DNA from: Flammeovirga yaeyamensis
GTDB lineage: Bacteria > Bacteroidota > Bacteroidia > Cytophagales > Flammeovirgaceae
NCBI RefSeq assembly: GCF_018736045.1
Contig: NZ_CP076132.1
Location: forward strand, 3,457,501-3,521,500
Reading direction: 5' to 3'
Length of the DNA stretch: 64,000 nt
The notes beneath the pieces were generated by a model, which did not search any database, was not told the DNA's origin, and was given only the letters and a program-made list of their open reading frames with translations. A program made the position numbers and the translations under genes. Shown here piece by piece: positions 25,841-34,527 of the stretch. How positions within the stretch are numbered: the first letter of the stretch is position 1; each line of letters opens with the position of its first letter.

Positions 25841-25911
25841 TTTAGTTAACTTATTCATTATCACCCTTTTTAGGTATTTTACAATCAAATCTTTAAAAGG
25901 TGATGTTATTA

Positions 25912-25943
25912 TTTGTTTGCGGATTAACAAAATTTTATATTTG
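25912..25943 (+). promoter_or_regulatory. Bacteroidota-type promoter for lipoprotein paralogue 2
   Basis: TTTG at 25912-25915, a 20-nt spacer, and TATATTTG at 25936-25943: a full -33/-7 pair of the Bacteroidota consensus. The implied leader before the ATG at 26098 is about 150 nt and contains no other obvious signal. Confidence 0.6.
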
Positions 25944-26097
25944 CATATATAAATAATAATATTCTTTACCACACAAATTTAACTCTGTAACTATGCTTCT
26001 TTTCAACCACAAAACATCAAGAATAACGTAGTCGTACGACTATTTTTCACTCTTACTATTTCTTTCTGTATACCCAATAAACTCTTTCTTCTTTACC

Positions 26098-28092
26098 ATG
26101 ATTAAAACTTCTACATTACTACTATTAGTAATTGTGGGACTTCTTAGTTGTAATCAAACTTTTGATGAACCCGGCTTATTTAATCCGCTCGACAAAGACC
26201 CTACAGGCTTATCAATGCCTTTTGCTCAACGTCATTTTATATTAAACACCGTTAATCACAACAGTGATTTGTATGAAATTGAATTTGATGCCAAAAGAGA
26301 TATGCATAAAGCACACCTCTCTCCTATTCAATTAGAAAATAACGGAGAAGAAATCATTTTACCCAAAGGCGGAAAAATGATCACTGATCCTACAAACCAA
26401 TATTTAATCCTATTTTTTGGAGAACTTTCAAAGATGTTTATCATCAATATTGAACAGCCTCAAAGAAATAATACATATCAAACAGCTTCTCTCCCTTTAC
26501 AATACGATCAAAATAATTCAACTAACTTATCCGACTTTCGAGAAAAAATTACTCACGTGGAAGTTGACAATCAGGGGTATTTCCTAATTGGAAATGATCA
26601 TCACACTTACCGTGTGGTGAACACTCTTGATGAATCCACGAAAAGAAACAATCACCTATGGGGAAAAAATATTGATGTGGCTCTACTTCAAAAAGTAACT
26701 GAAAAAGATGTACCCAATAATAACATCAAAAAGTCTTTTGTTGAGGAGCATTTTTCTTCTCAACCTAAATTAAAAAATGCAAGAGGTCTAACTTTAATTG
26801 ATAATAATCAATTACTGATCACACATCATCATTCTTCAAAATTATCATTATGGGATCATCAAGGTAATTTCATTAGTTTCCCAAAGATGTATCAAGGAAA
26901 AAAATCATTCAAAGGAACAAACCGATGGGGAGAAATCACATCTACGCAAATTTTGAATTACAATAATCAATTTGACAATTATTTTGAGGATATCACCCAA
27001 AGAGAGATTAGAGGAGATTGGATAGACCTAAGACAAGACAATAGTCAATATGCAAACATAAAGTATTTCAAACCAGCGATTGAAAAACATGAAATGCAAC
27101 GATTTGACCCTATTGAAGACAATGTGAACCTTACTGCTCGATTTAATTCAGAAAACGCCAACATTGCCGATTATAAAGGAGACAATGAAAAACCTATGAA
27201 GTTTGTCAATTTATCTGGAGGAGTAGGAATTTTAAAATTTGATGAACCTATAACATCCAATCACACCTTACAAGTCGCTGAGACAAGCTGGGACAAAAGC
27301 AAAGAATACACCTCTATATCTGAAGCTAAAAACAATGGTTGGTACGAACAGGCACAAGTTTTTGTACTCATTGGAAAACATGCTAATGACGACTTCCTCA
27401 ATAAAGAATTGATTGAGAAAGGAAATTGGATTGCTTTAAATAAAGCACATAAGTATCACCACAATGGCATTGAATACGCTGTAAACAATAATAATTTCTT
27501 TGATCTTTCTAAACTAAAAGAATTAAGAGGACATGAGATACAATGGGTAAAAATTGTCGACACCACCGATTTAGATACAAAAGCAGGTAAAAATGGTGGA
27601 TTTGATCTCAACTTTATTGCTGCCTTCGAAACCATTAATTGTACCACTACAGATCATTACCTCACTTACTACCCGATTGACGGTGGCATTAGAATTAGCT
27701 GGCCAAAATATTACCAAAATAACATTCAAGGGTTAGAGTTTTGGGTGGAAGATATCATTAAAGAAGAAACCGTTAGCTATAAAAGAGATAAAAACAGAGA
27801 TGGCATAATAGATCTTCTAGATGAAAGAGTAAAAGCCTGGAAAGAAGCCCCGTATAAAGGAGGTCGTGTAGTGGTCACTTTCCATAATAAAATGGACAAT
27901 GCAGGCTATATTCAACCTCAAAGTTTAAATAAAAAAATGAATTACATCGATATACATTTGGAACACCCAAATGAGTTTGGTGGAAGAAAAATATATTCGA
28001 AAAGTATCTGCAGCTTCTGGTTTACCGGAGGTAGTGAATACTCTAGAAACACAGTTAAAGAAGTGTTATACCAACTAAATAGTACAAAGTGA
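26098..28092 (+). CDS. Modular surface lipoprotein, paralogue 2
   Basis: A 664-residue lipoprotein (lipobox GLLSC, Cys18). It carries the same core as its neighbours in shorter form: LSMPFAQRHFILNT, LPKGGKMITDPTNQY, ITHVEVDNQGYFLIGNDHH, GLTLIDNNQLLITHHHSSK, NSENANIADYKG, LQVAETSWDKSKEYTS and NGGFDLNFIAAFE. The large insertion seen in the other two (ILFTQN... block) is missing. The unique C-terminal ~150 residues include DKNRDGIIDLLDERV, an EF-hand/dockerin-like Ca-binding pattern, so calcium binding is plausible. No enzyme motif is seen. It has its own promoter, with the terminator of paralogue 1 upstream. Confidence 0.78.
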   Translation: MIKTSTLLLLVIVGLLSCNQTFDEPGLFNPLDKDPTGLSMPFAQRHFILNTVNHNSDLYEIEFDAKRDMHKAHLSPIQLENNGEEIILPKGGKMITDPTNQYLILFFGELSKMFIINIEQPQRNNTYQTASLPLQYDQNNSTNLSDFREKITHVEVDNQGYFLIGNDHHTYRVVNTLDESTKRNNHLWGKNIDVALLQKVTEKDVPNNNIKKSFVEEHFSSQPKLKNARGLTLIDNNQLLITHHHSSKLSLWDHQGNFISFPKMYQGKKSFKGTNRWGEITSTQILNYNNQFDNYFEDITQREIRGDWIDLRQDNSQYANIKYFKPAIEKHEMQRFDPIEDNVNLTARFNSENANIADYKGDNEKPMKFVNLSGGVGILKFDEPITSNHTLQVAETSWDKSKEYTSISEAKNNGWYEQAQVFVLIGKHANDDFLNKELIEKGNWIALNKAHKYHHNGIEYAVNNNNFFDLSKLKELRGHEIQWVKIVDTTDLDTKAGKNGGFDLNFIAAFETINCTTTDHYLTYYPIDGGIRISWPKYYQNNIQGLEFWVEDIIKEETVSYKRDKNRDGIIDLLDERVKAWKEAPYKGGRVVVTFHNKMDNAGYIQPQSLNKKMNYIDIHLEHPNEFGGRKIYSKSICSFWFTGGSEYSRNTVKEVLYQLNSTK

Positions 28093-28105
28093 TTATAACC
28101 CGAAG

Positions 28106-28167
28106 ATTATTAGTAGTTAGTTTATCAAAAAAGAAGAACAAAAACTACCGCATTTTGCGGTAGTTTT
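28106..28167 (+). other. Conserved 27-nt element followed by terminator, copy 2
   Basis: Exact second copy of the 27-nt element at 22336. Here the terminator is AAAACTACCGC (28141-28151) with GCGGTAGTTTT (28157-28167). It starts 14 nt after the stop of paralogue 2 and lies ~100 bp upstream of paralogue 3, the same relative setting as copy 1. It may end the paralogue 2 transcript or be a short independent RNA. Confidence 0.5.
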
Positions 28168-28271
28168 TATCCGACTTTTTGATGTCATCATTGCTATTTC
28201 TGATAATCCAAAGGCACATTAATATATCCAAAATCTAAATAAATTTTCTAACTTTTACCTTTCATTAAACT

Positions 28272-30773
28272 ATGAAAACTTTATCCAAAATCGGCTTGCT
28301 CGCCGTGCTACTTCTCATTGGCTTTGCTTGTACGAACAAGCTACAAGAGCCTAGTCAGATCTATGATGATCAAGACCCTGATGCTTCTAACTTAAGGATG
28401 CCATTTAATCAAAGGCTCTTCCTTCTAAACAATGACAATGGTATAGGAACAATCTATGAATTGAAATATGATTTCCAAGGATTAGGTACCAATCTAACTG
28501 ATGACGATGGTAATTCAATAGCTGAGATGACTAAACTAGAACTCACCAAAGATGGAGATCCATGGGATTTACCACGTGGTGGTCACATGTGTATTTCTCC
28601 TAATAATGATTACATCACAGTTGTGATTAGTAGTAGAAGTACTATTTATCTAGTAAAGCTAAGTGACTTAACTGTACGTGAGATAAAACTATTTACTTAT
28701 GACCCAGATGGAATTGATATTTCTACTCATTATGAAAACAGATTTAGAGGAAAAATCACGCAAGTAGATGTAGATCAAGAAGGGTTCTTGTTCTTAGCTG
28801 GTAAATCTGGTTTCTTTAGAGTAATTAAAGACAACGGAAGAGGAGGTTCTGACGACCCTACTGACAATAATGGAAATGATATTTGGACAGATGTCGACAA
28901 TTCATTGAATGGAACTGCTTATGAAGATGAAATTTGGGCTCATGTTGTTGCTTATGAATATGGAGGACAATATGAAATGGAAAATGTTGATGATGAAGAA
29001 ATTGATTTACCTGAAACATACTTTGATGAATTAGCTGACCTTGAAACTGATCCAATCTCAGGTGAAGTGAATTTTTGGGGTGGAGATATTTTATTCACTC
29101 AAAATAATAGTGAAACAGGTGGATTCGAAAGCCAAAGATTGATCTCATTTACTCAATGGAAACAAAGAGCAATTGCTTTAGATTTAAATTGGGATTGGAA
29201 TGGTAGTGGCACTCCAACAATAACTTACAATGCTGCCGAAGTATTTAGACTAAGAGTTCCTAATCCAAACCGTCCAGGTAGATATAAAGGAACCGGAAGA
29301 GTTACAGGTGCTGCTTTAAGTGGCGATAATATGGTTTTCACTTCCCACCACTTTAAGAAACACATTAATTTATGGACTCTTGATGGTGAATTAGTAGATT
29401 CTCCAATATTATATTTAAATGATCAACCTTGGGAAGGAGATAACGGCAAAGGTCATAATTGGGGTGACATGGCTTCTACTCAAGAATTTGATCTCGGTGA
29501 AAGTGAAGGAGATTATGGTAACTTCAGTGGAAGAGTTATTGAAGGTGACAGAACCGATCCATGGAAAAAAGAGCATTGGAATTTAGCCGAAATGAAACTT
29601 TACAGACCAGGTACAATCACAAAGGTTTCAGGAGCTTCTATAGACGAAGCAAATAATCCAAATATGGATACAGAGGCTAGACAAAACTCTGCAAATGCTG
29701 ACATCGCTGATCTAAGAAGTAAAGCATACAAATTTACTGCATTAGGCCAAGGCGGATATGCTGTTATGAGGTTTAGAGCACCAACAGTAGTTACTCCTTC
29801 TTCTAGATTACAAGTAGTTGAAACTACTTGGAATAGATTAGCAAATTATAAAGATACCTATGGAATAACAAATTATGTTGCTGAAGCATTACGCTCTTAT
29901 AATGAAAAAGCAAGAGTATATGTTTGGTTAGCAGACGATCCATACAATCAACCTCGTTATGTAAATGACTCTTGGATAGTAGGTGGTTCTGGAGGTCAAT
30001 GGATTGAAGTGGGTGATGCATATATTTCTGAGAATATTTTCGATTATGCGGGCACAGGAATAGATAATGGCACTCCAATCCAATGGGTAAAAATAGTGGA
30101 TAATGGTAGTGGAACTTTTGATGGATTTGATGTTAATTTTGTATCAGCGTACGCAGATTATTGTGAAAACTTTGCTTACGGTGATTTCGAAGGAGACAAT
30201 TCTATGTATTTTGATTATTACAGTACTTACACTGAGGCTCCTCGTTTAGATCAAGGTGATCATGAAGGGCTAGCAGCCGTAACAAATAATCCAAAATCAG
30301 TTCACAATGCTTTTATAGATGTTGATTTAGGTTCTAATGTATTAGTAGTAAATGCAGCTCAAAATGATCATCAAACTAGAAGCTCTTATGATGAAAATGC
30401 TCCTCTTTCTAAAACGTTCTTCAAAACATATATACCGGTATTAGCAGGAGAAACTTATTACTTCAGCGCAGATGCATTAAATGTTATACCGTCAAACAGA
30501 GATACCAATGACCCTAACCTTAGAATGTATGTCACCTATAATATTGGTTTCTTGAATGTAAATACTGAATATTCTTCAGATTATATCCTTCCTGAAACAA
30601 ATCCTAACAATGTAGTATGGACAGGTTTATTATACGAGTTTACTGCTTCACAAAGTGGTGTTGTAGAAATTGGTATTCAAGAGACATCTGATAAATGGCA
30701 TGGTAATGATTTCGCTGTGGATAATATATATTTCGGTTGTACTCCTCCTGAAGATGACAGTGTAAATCAATAA
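28272..30773 (+). CDS. Modular surface lipoprotein, paralogue 3
   Basis: An 833-residue lipoprotein (signal ending LLIGFAC, Cys20), closest to paralogue 1 through the core: LRMPFNQRLFLLNN, LPRGGHMCISPNNDY, ITQVDVDQEGFLFLAGKSGF, WGGDILFTQNNSETGGFES, TGAALSGDNMVFTSHH, NWGDMASTQEFDL and NSANADIADLRS, up to FDGFDVNFVSAY. The unique C-terminal ~200 residues (from about ENFAYGDFEGDN) resemble a carbohydrate-binding-module-like beta-sandwich (FFKTYIPVLAGETYYFSADA and a terminal FAVDNIYFGC). That fold call is inference. It forms a tandem gene family with the two preceding genes. Confidence 0.8.
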   Translation: MKTLSKIGLLAVLLLIGFACTNKLQEPSQIYDDQDPDASNLRMPFNQRLFLLNNDNGIGTIYELKYDFQGLGTNLTDDDGNSIAEMTKLELTKDGDPWDLPRGGHMCISPNNDYITVVISSRSTIYLVKLSDLTVREIKLFTYDPDGIDISTHYENRFRGKITQVDVDQEGFLFLAGKSGFFRVIKDNGRGGSDDPTDNNGNDIWTDVDNSLNGTAYEDEIWAHVVAYEYGGQYEMENVDDEEIDLPETYFDELADLETDPISGEVNFWGGDILFTQNNSETGGFESQRLISFTQWKQRAIALDLNWDWNGSGTPTITYNAAEVFRLRVPNPNRPGRYKGTGRVTGAALSGDNMVFTSHHFKKHINLWTLDGELVDSPILYLNDQPWEGDNGKGHNWGDMASTQEFDLGESEGDYGNFSGRVIEGDRTDPWKKEHWNLAEMKLYRPGTITKVSGASIDEANNPNMDTEARQNSANADIADLRSKAYKFTALGQGGYAVMRFRAPTVVTPSSRLQVVETTWNRLANYKDTYGITNYVAEALRSYNEKARVYVWLADDPYNQPRYVNDSWIVGGSGGQWIEVGDAYISENIFDYAGTGIDNGTPIQWVKIVDNGSGTFDGFDVNFVSAYADYCENFAYGDFEGDNSMYFDYYSTYTEAPRLDQGDHEGLAAVTNNPKSVHNAFIDVDLGSNVLVVNAAQNDHQTRSSYDENAPLSKTFFKTYIPVLAGETYYFSADALNVIPSNRDTNDPNLRMYVTYNIGFLNVNTEYSSDYILPETNPNNVVWTGLLYEFTASQSGVVEIGIQETSDKWHGNDFAVDNIYFGCTPPEDDSVNQ

Positions 30774-30882
30774 TAAAAAAGTTAGATAATAATTAATCGT
30801 TTTGATAAAAAACAACAATACAATTATGTATTATCTAATAACATATTTATAGTACATTTTAGAATGTACTATTAGTTTAGTC

Positions 30883-30918
30883 AAGACAGATTTTTATCTT
30901 TGAATAAAAATCTGTCTT
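30883..30918 (+). promoter_or_regulatory. Inverted repeat containing a TAnnTTTG box before the MalY-like gene
   Basis: AAGACAGATTTTTAT (30883-30897) pairs perfectly with ATAAAAATCTGTCTT (30904-30918) and is followed by TTT; the 3' end is 8 nt before the ATG at 30927. TATCTTTG at 30895-30902 overlaps the loop and matches the -7 consensus. It may be the terminator of paralogue 3, the promoter of the next gene, or both. Confidence 0.55.
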
Positions 30919-30926
30919 TTTCATTT

Positions 30927-32084
30927 ATGCAAAACCACTTCACCAAAAACATAGATCGCACTCCTTTCTCCACTGTAAAGTACGATCTCCGAAAAGTACT
31001 CTTCGGAACAGAAGATATTATTCCATTATGGGTCGCAGATATGGATCTACCTACTGCTCCCGAAATTACAGAAGCTTTAATCAAAAGGTTGGAGCATCCC
31101 ATCTATGGATATACGTTACAAGACAATTCTTTTTGGCAGTCGGCTATCGACTGGATTGATAAAAGACATCAATGGAAAGTGCATCGCAAAGATTTTGTTT
31201 TTGTAGCGGGCATTGTTCCGGCATTGGGATTTTTGGTAGAGGCATTCACTCAGCCTAAAGAAAAAGTAGGCATCTTCTCTCCTGTTTATCCTCCTTTTAG
31301 AGACAATATTGTGGGCAATGATAGAACACTAGTCGAAATTCCTTTTATCAATACAGATAATCGCTATTTCATTGATTTTGATCTTTTTGAAGAGGAACTT
31401 AAAAATGGATTGAAATTATTGATCTTTTGCCATCCACACAACCCTTCCGGACGAGTTTGGAGTAAAGAAGAACTGGAGAAAATTCTTCAATTATGTGATC
31501 AATACGATTGTAATATTATATCTGATGAGATACATGCTGACCTAATGTTTTATGGACATAAACACATCCCCTTCGCCTCATTATCTGATGTAGCCGAAAA
31601 AAGGGTGGTGACCTGCATGGCTCCTTCGAAAACATTCAATTTAGCAGGTTTAAACTGTGCTTATCTGATTTTTAAGAACAAGGAATTACAAGATAAATAT
31701 GTCAACAGAGTAAAACATATGCATCTCGATTTTGGAGGATTGATGGCCACAGAATCAATGAAAGCAGCCTATAACCAGGGAGAAAATTGGTATCAAGATT
31801 TACTAAAACATATTCAAGGCAATATCGACTATATAGTAGAACAATTTGATAAAACCCCTATTAAGGCAATGAAACCTGATGCCACTTACCTTGTTTGGTT
31901 AGATTGCCGGGCACTTGGTACTCAGAATCAAATCAAAGAATTTTTCTTTAAAAAGGCCAAAGTGGGAGTGCAAGATGGATTAATGTTTGGTATAGCCGGA
32001 GATGGATTTATGCGTTTGAATACGGCTTATCCTAAATCAGTTTTAGAGGAAGCAATGAAACGCATTTTAAATCAGCTTGAATAA
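30927..32084 (+). CDS. MalY/PatB-family PLP-dependent aminotransferase/C-S lyase
   Basis: A 385-residue class I/II fold PLP enzyme. Family segments: RTPFSTVKYDL at the start, IIPLWVADMDLPTAPEI (the WVADMDF-type motif of MalY/PatB), YGYTLQD, FCHPHNPSGRVWSKEEL, ISDEIHADLMFYG (PLP Asp) and the Schiff-base lysine in MAPSKTFNLAGL. The reaction is probably beta-elimination from cystathionine or cysteine conjugates (cystathionine beta-lyase-type). The ATG at 30927 was chosen because the upstream TTG extension falls inside the inverted repeat. It lies alone, not next to methionine genes. Confidence 0.9.
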   Translation: MQNHFTKNIDRTPFSTVKYDLRKVLFGTEDIIPLWVADMDLPTAPEITEALIKRLEHPIYGYTLQDNSFWQSAIDWIDKRHQWKVHRKDFVFVAGIVPALGFLVEAFTQPKEKVGIFSPVYPPFRDNIVGNDRTLVEIPFINTDNRYFIDFDLFEEELKNGLKLLIFCHPHNPSGRVWSKEELEKILQLCDQYDCNIISDEIHADLMFYGHKHIPFASLSDVAEKRVVTCMAPSKTFNLAGLNCAYLIFKNKELQDKYVNRVKHMHLDFGGLMATESMKAAYNQGENWYQDLLKHIQGNIDYIVEQFDKTPIKAMKPDATYLVWLDCRALGTQNQIKEFFFKKAKVGVQDGLMFGIAGDGFMRLNTAYPKSVLEEAMKRILNQLE

Positions 32085-32208
32085 TTTTGAGGAGTACAAT
32101 TTATATTTCTCAATTTTTCCTATATTTAGATGTATATTTCAATCTCTTTTTAATTATTGGTTATTTATGATTCCCAAGAATCTTAACCATCTTCAATCTT
32201 TTTAAAAA

Positions 32209-32997
32209 ATGAAATTAACCAACGGACTAATAGTTTTAGCATTTTTAGGGACTACTTTGTTCTCTTGCTCCGATGATGATAATAACCCCACTGAAGAAAT
32301 ATCTGCTGACTTCGAAGAGAATTTAAGCTTAGATACTTGGGAATACACCGAATATTCTCAAGGTGAGTACGGTAACCCTAAGGGATGGGAAACATCTAAC
32401 CCTGGAACTACTTTTTTAGGCGTGGTAAATGCTTATGAAGAAAAAGAAGATGTAATTAATGGCAGTGCTGCAAAGTTAGAAACTAAAGGTATTGGCTTGA
32501 CAGGTATTGCAGCAGCAACAATTTACACCGGTAAATTTGAGCTAAATCTTTCAGATCCTGCTAAAAGTGCTCAATTAGGAGTTCCTTATACAAAACGACC
32601 AGTATCTATGTCGTTTAACTATAAATATACTCCTGGAGCTATTTATGAACAATATGACGGTGCATTAGGAACAACAATTGAAGGTGTAGATTCTTGTTTA
32701 GTGTATATGTATTTACAAAAAAGAGAAGGTGATCAAATTCTTCGTGTAGGTACCGCAGCTATGCAAAATTCGGATACGGTTACCGAATGGACAAAACGTA
32801 CATTAGATGTGACTTATGGTGTAATTGAAAACCCTGTAGCTGGTTTTAAACTTCGTGAAGAAGAAACTGGATGGGCAGCAGCAGATACTAATCCTACTCA
32901 CATTATTGTTGTATTTACTTCAACAAGCGCTGGAGATTTCTTCAGAGGAGCAATCGGAAGTACTTTATTTGTTGACGAAATTTCTATTGAATACTAA
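32209..32997 (+). CDS. PCMD-domain lipoprotein
   Basis: A 262-residue lipoprotein (lipobox LFSC, Cys20, then SDDDNNPTEE). The body matches the Bacteroidota PCMD family (putative carbohydrate metabolism domain): KRPVSMSFNYKYTPG, VDSCLVYMYLQKREGD and a C-terminal HIIVVFTSTSAGDFFRG followed by STLFVDEISIEY. It is probably surface or periplasmic and may bind polysaccharide; that role is inferred from the family name, not shown. It is 4 bp upstream of the barrel gene at 33002, so the pair is surely co-transcribed and may form an outer-membrane unit. Confidence 0.85.
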   Translation: MKLTNGLIVLAFLGTTLFSCSDDDNNPTEEISADFEENLSLDTWEYTEYSQGEYGNPKGWETSNPGTTFLGVVNAYEEKEDVINGSAAKLETKGIGLTGIAAATIYTGKFELNLSDPAKSAQLGVPYTKRPVSMSFNYKYTPGAIYEQYDGALGTTIEGVDSCLVYMYLQKREGDQILRVGTAAMQNSDTVTEWTKRTLDVTYGVIENPVAGFKLREEETGWAAADTNPTHIIVVFTSTSAGDFFRGAIGSTLFVDEISIEY

Positions 32998-33001
32998 TTT
33001 C

Positions 33002-33739
33002 ATGAATTATAAAAAAATTGGGGTAGTAATGTTCTTTGCTACCCTTTTCAGTATCTCCGTTTTCGGACAAGAGGAAGAAAAATTGGAATGGGGTGCGAGA
33101 GCAAGTTTCAACATTGGAGCATCAGTACCTATGTACTTTCAAAATATGCCTGAACGATTTTCTTTCTCCACTACTTTTAATCCCTCAATAGGTGGATATG
33201 TAAATATTCCGATCAAAGGAGATAGAAATTACCTTCACTTGGAGCTTACTTATACTCACAAAGGAAACTCAACAGAAGCGACAGTAAAAAATCAATACTT
33301 TAAAGTAAGTGATGCCTATTTGGGATATGTTACAGGAGATGTCAAGACAAATATCTCACTCAACTACATCGAACTTCCTATTCAGTTTAGAACCAATTTA
33401 AGTAAGAATGATAACGGATGGAATGTACTTGCAGGTCTTTATCTGGCAGTAATGATTGAAGGAACATTTGATGGTATTCTTTATCAAGGAGGAACAATCG
33501 AAGATGTTGCTGGAACGGTAAGCCCAATCGGACGAGATACACCTTATGATTACAGTCATGATTTGGTTAATTTTGATTGGGGTGCCCAATTCGGTATTCA
33601 AAAACAAGTGAACCGATTTAATTTCGACGCTCAAATTGCTTGGGGATTCAACGGAATTTTCCCTCGTGGATATGAAACAGTGGATCCAAATCTTTTTAAT
33701 TTATACGGAAAGATTGGTTTAACCTATCAGATATGGTAA
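33002..33739 (+). CDS. PorT-like outer-membrane beta-barrel protein
   Basis: A 245-residue protein. The ATG at 33002 gives a signal peptide (VMFFATLFSISVFGQ) and sits 4 bp after the preceding stop; a longer ORF running back into the lipoprotein gene is rejected. The mature protein is an eight-strand-type barrel: LEWGARASFNIGAS, YLHLELTYTHKGNS, ISLNYIELPIQFRTNL (the LNYIELP motif typical of outer-membrane beta-barrel/PorT family proteins) and the C-terminal LYGKIGLTYQIW. It partners with the PCMD lipoprotein upstream; a terminator follows. Confidence 0.86.
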   Translation: MNYKKIGVVMFFATLFSISVFGQEEEKLEWGARASFNIGASVPMYFQNMPERFSFSTTFNPSIGGYVNIPIKGDRNYLHLELTYTHKGNSTEATVKNQYFKVSDAYLGYVTGDVKTNISLNYIELPIQFRTNLSKNDNGWNVLAGLYLAVMIEGTFDGILYQGGTIEDVAGTVSPIGRDTPYDYSHDLVNFDWGAQFGIQKQVNRFNFDAQIAWGFNGIFPRGYETVDPNLFNLYGKIGLTYQIW

Positions 33740-33761
33740 CAACTACTTTATGATATTTATG

Positions 33762-33795
33762 AAGCTATCTTGATTTATTGAGATAGCTTTTTTTA
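33762..33795 (+). terminator. Terminator after the PorT-like gene
   Basis: AAGCTATCT (33762-33770) pairs with AGATAGCTT (33781-33789), followed by a T-run. Confidence 0.85.
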
Positions 33796-33799
33796 TTTT

Positions 33800-33931
33800 T
33801 TTACCAAAACATGATCCCAAATTTTATAATAATTAATGGTTTTTAGATTAGATTAATAATAATGTATTACATATTATTCTTATATTTGGGATCAACAGTA
33901 TTATATGAAATTAATCATATATTTTGGTAAA
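33800..33931. other. Nested inverted repeats forming a possible three-way junction
   Basis: Outer arms TTTACCAAAA (33800-33809) and TTTTGGTAAA (33922-33931) enclose two hairpins: a perfect 11-bp pair TGATCCCAAAT (33812-33822) / ATTTGGGATCA (33884-33894), and ATATGA/TCATAT (33903-33920). It occupies the gap between the PorT-like gene and the small gene at 34095 and could be a 5'-leader RNA, an sRNA or a small palindromic element. The remaining ~160 bp to 34095 is AT-rich with nothing clear. Confidence 0.5.
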
Positions 33932-34094
33932 TGAAAAGAAAAACCAACTACAAATAAATACGACAAAAATTCTTTCTTTTCAACACAAACCAGCTAAATA
34001 TCAATAAACTATCCATTTATTCTTTCCCACTTCTAAAGCGTAGAATTGGGATTTTTTGTTTACAAAAATTAAATGGAATTAAACTAAAACAATT

Positions 34095-34388
34095 ATGTTT
34101 AAAAACATGAAAGGCTTTAAATCAAAGCATCAAAGACTAAATTTAAATTCGAGTGTTTACAAAAATATTTATATCTCTGATAGTGAGAAAACACTCATTC
34201 TAGAAAAAGAGGATCAAACGATTATCTATAACGGTGATTTCAAAGGGAAATTCAATCCATCTTATACTATAGGCACTCTAGATATCGTAAAACTATTAAG
34301 TAAATACAGAGTCAAAAACAAAAGTTGGCTAAACATCTTTTCTAATATCTCTCATGTCAAATCTTATAATGTAGAAATGCCAGGTTAA
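34095..34388 (+). CDS. Small hypothetical protein
   Basis: A 97-residue soluble, basic protein without signal peptide or membrane segment. Segments such as VYKNIYISDSEKTLILEKED and QTIIYNGDFKG suggest a beta-rich N-terminal half; the C-terminus (IVKLLSKYRVKNKSWLNIF) looks helical. It is not recognised. A strong terminator directly follows and a structured region precedes it, which favours a real, separately transcribed gene. Confidence 0.55.
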   Translation: MFKNMKGFKSKHQRLNLNSSVYKNIYISDSEKTLILEKEDQTIIYNGDFKGKFNPSYTIGTLDIVKLLSKYRVKNKSWLNIFSNISHVKSYNVEMPG

Positions 34389-34392
34389 TAAA

Positions 34393-34436
34393 AAAGGTTA
34401 GCAATTCAAATTAGAAAATTGCTAACCTTTATTTTT
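34393..34436 (+). terminator. Terminator between convergent genes
   Basis: AAAGGTTAGCAATT (34393-34406) pairs with AATTGCTAACCTTT (34417-34430), 14 bp, with flanking A- and T-runs. It ends the small gene at 34095 and can also stop transcripts from the minus-strand gene ending at 34528. Confidence 0.9.
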
Positions 34437-34527
34437 TATAGATAATATCTTAGATATCAGGTATACAATTCCGTTTTAGCTACTTTCTAAAAGAAGAAAC
34501 TTCAAAACCTACTACCTACTACCTAAT

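Noticed and set aside
32855-33001. N-terminal extension of the PorT-like gene into the PCMD gene.
   Set aside because: It overlaps the upstream gene by ~140 bp; the ATG at 33002 gives a proper signal peptide.
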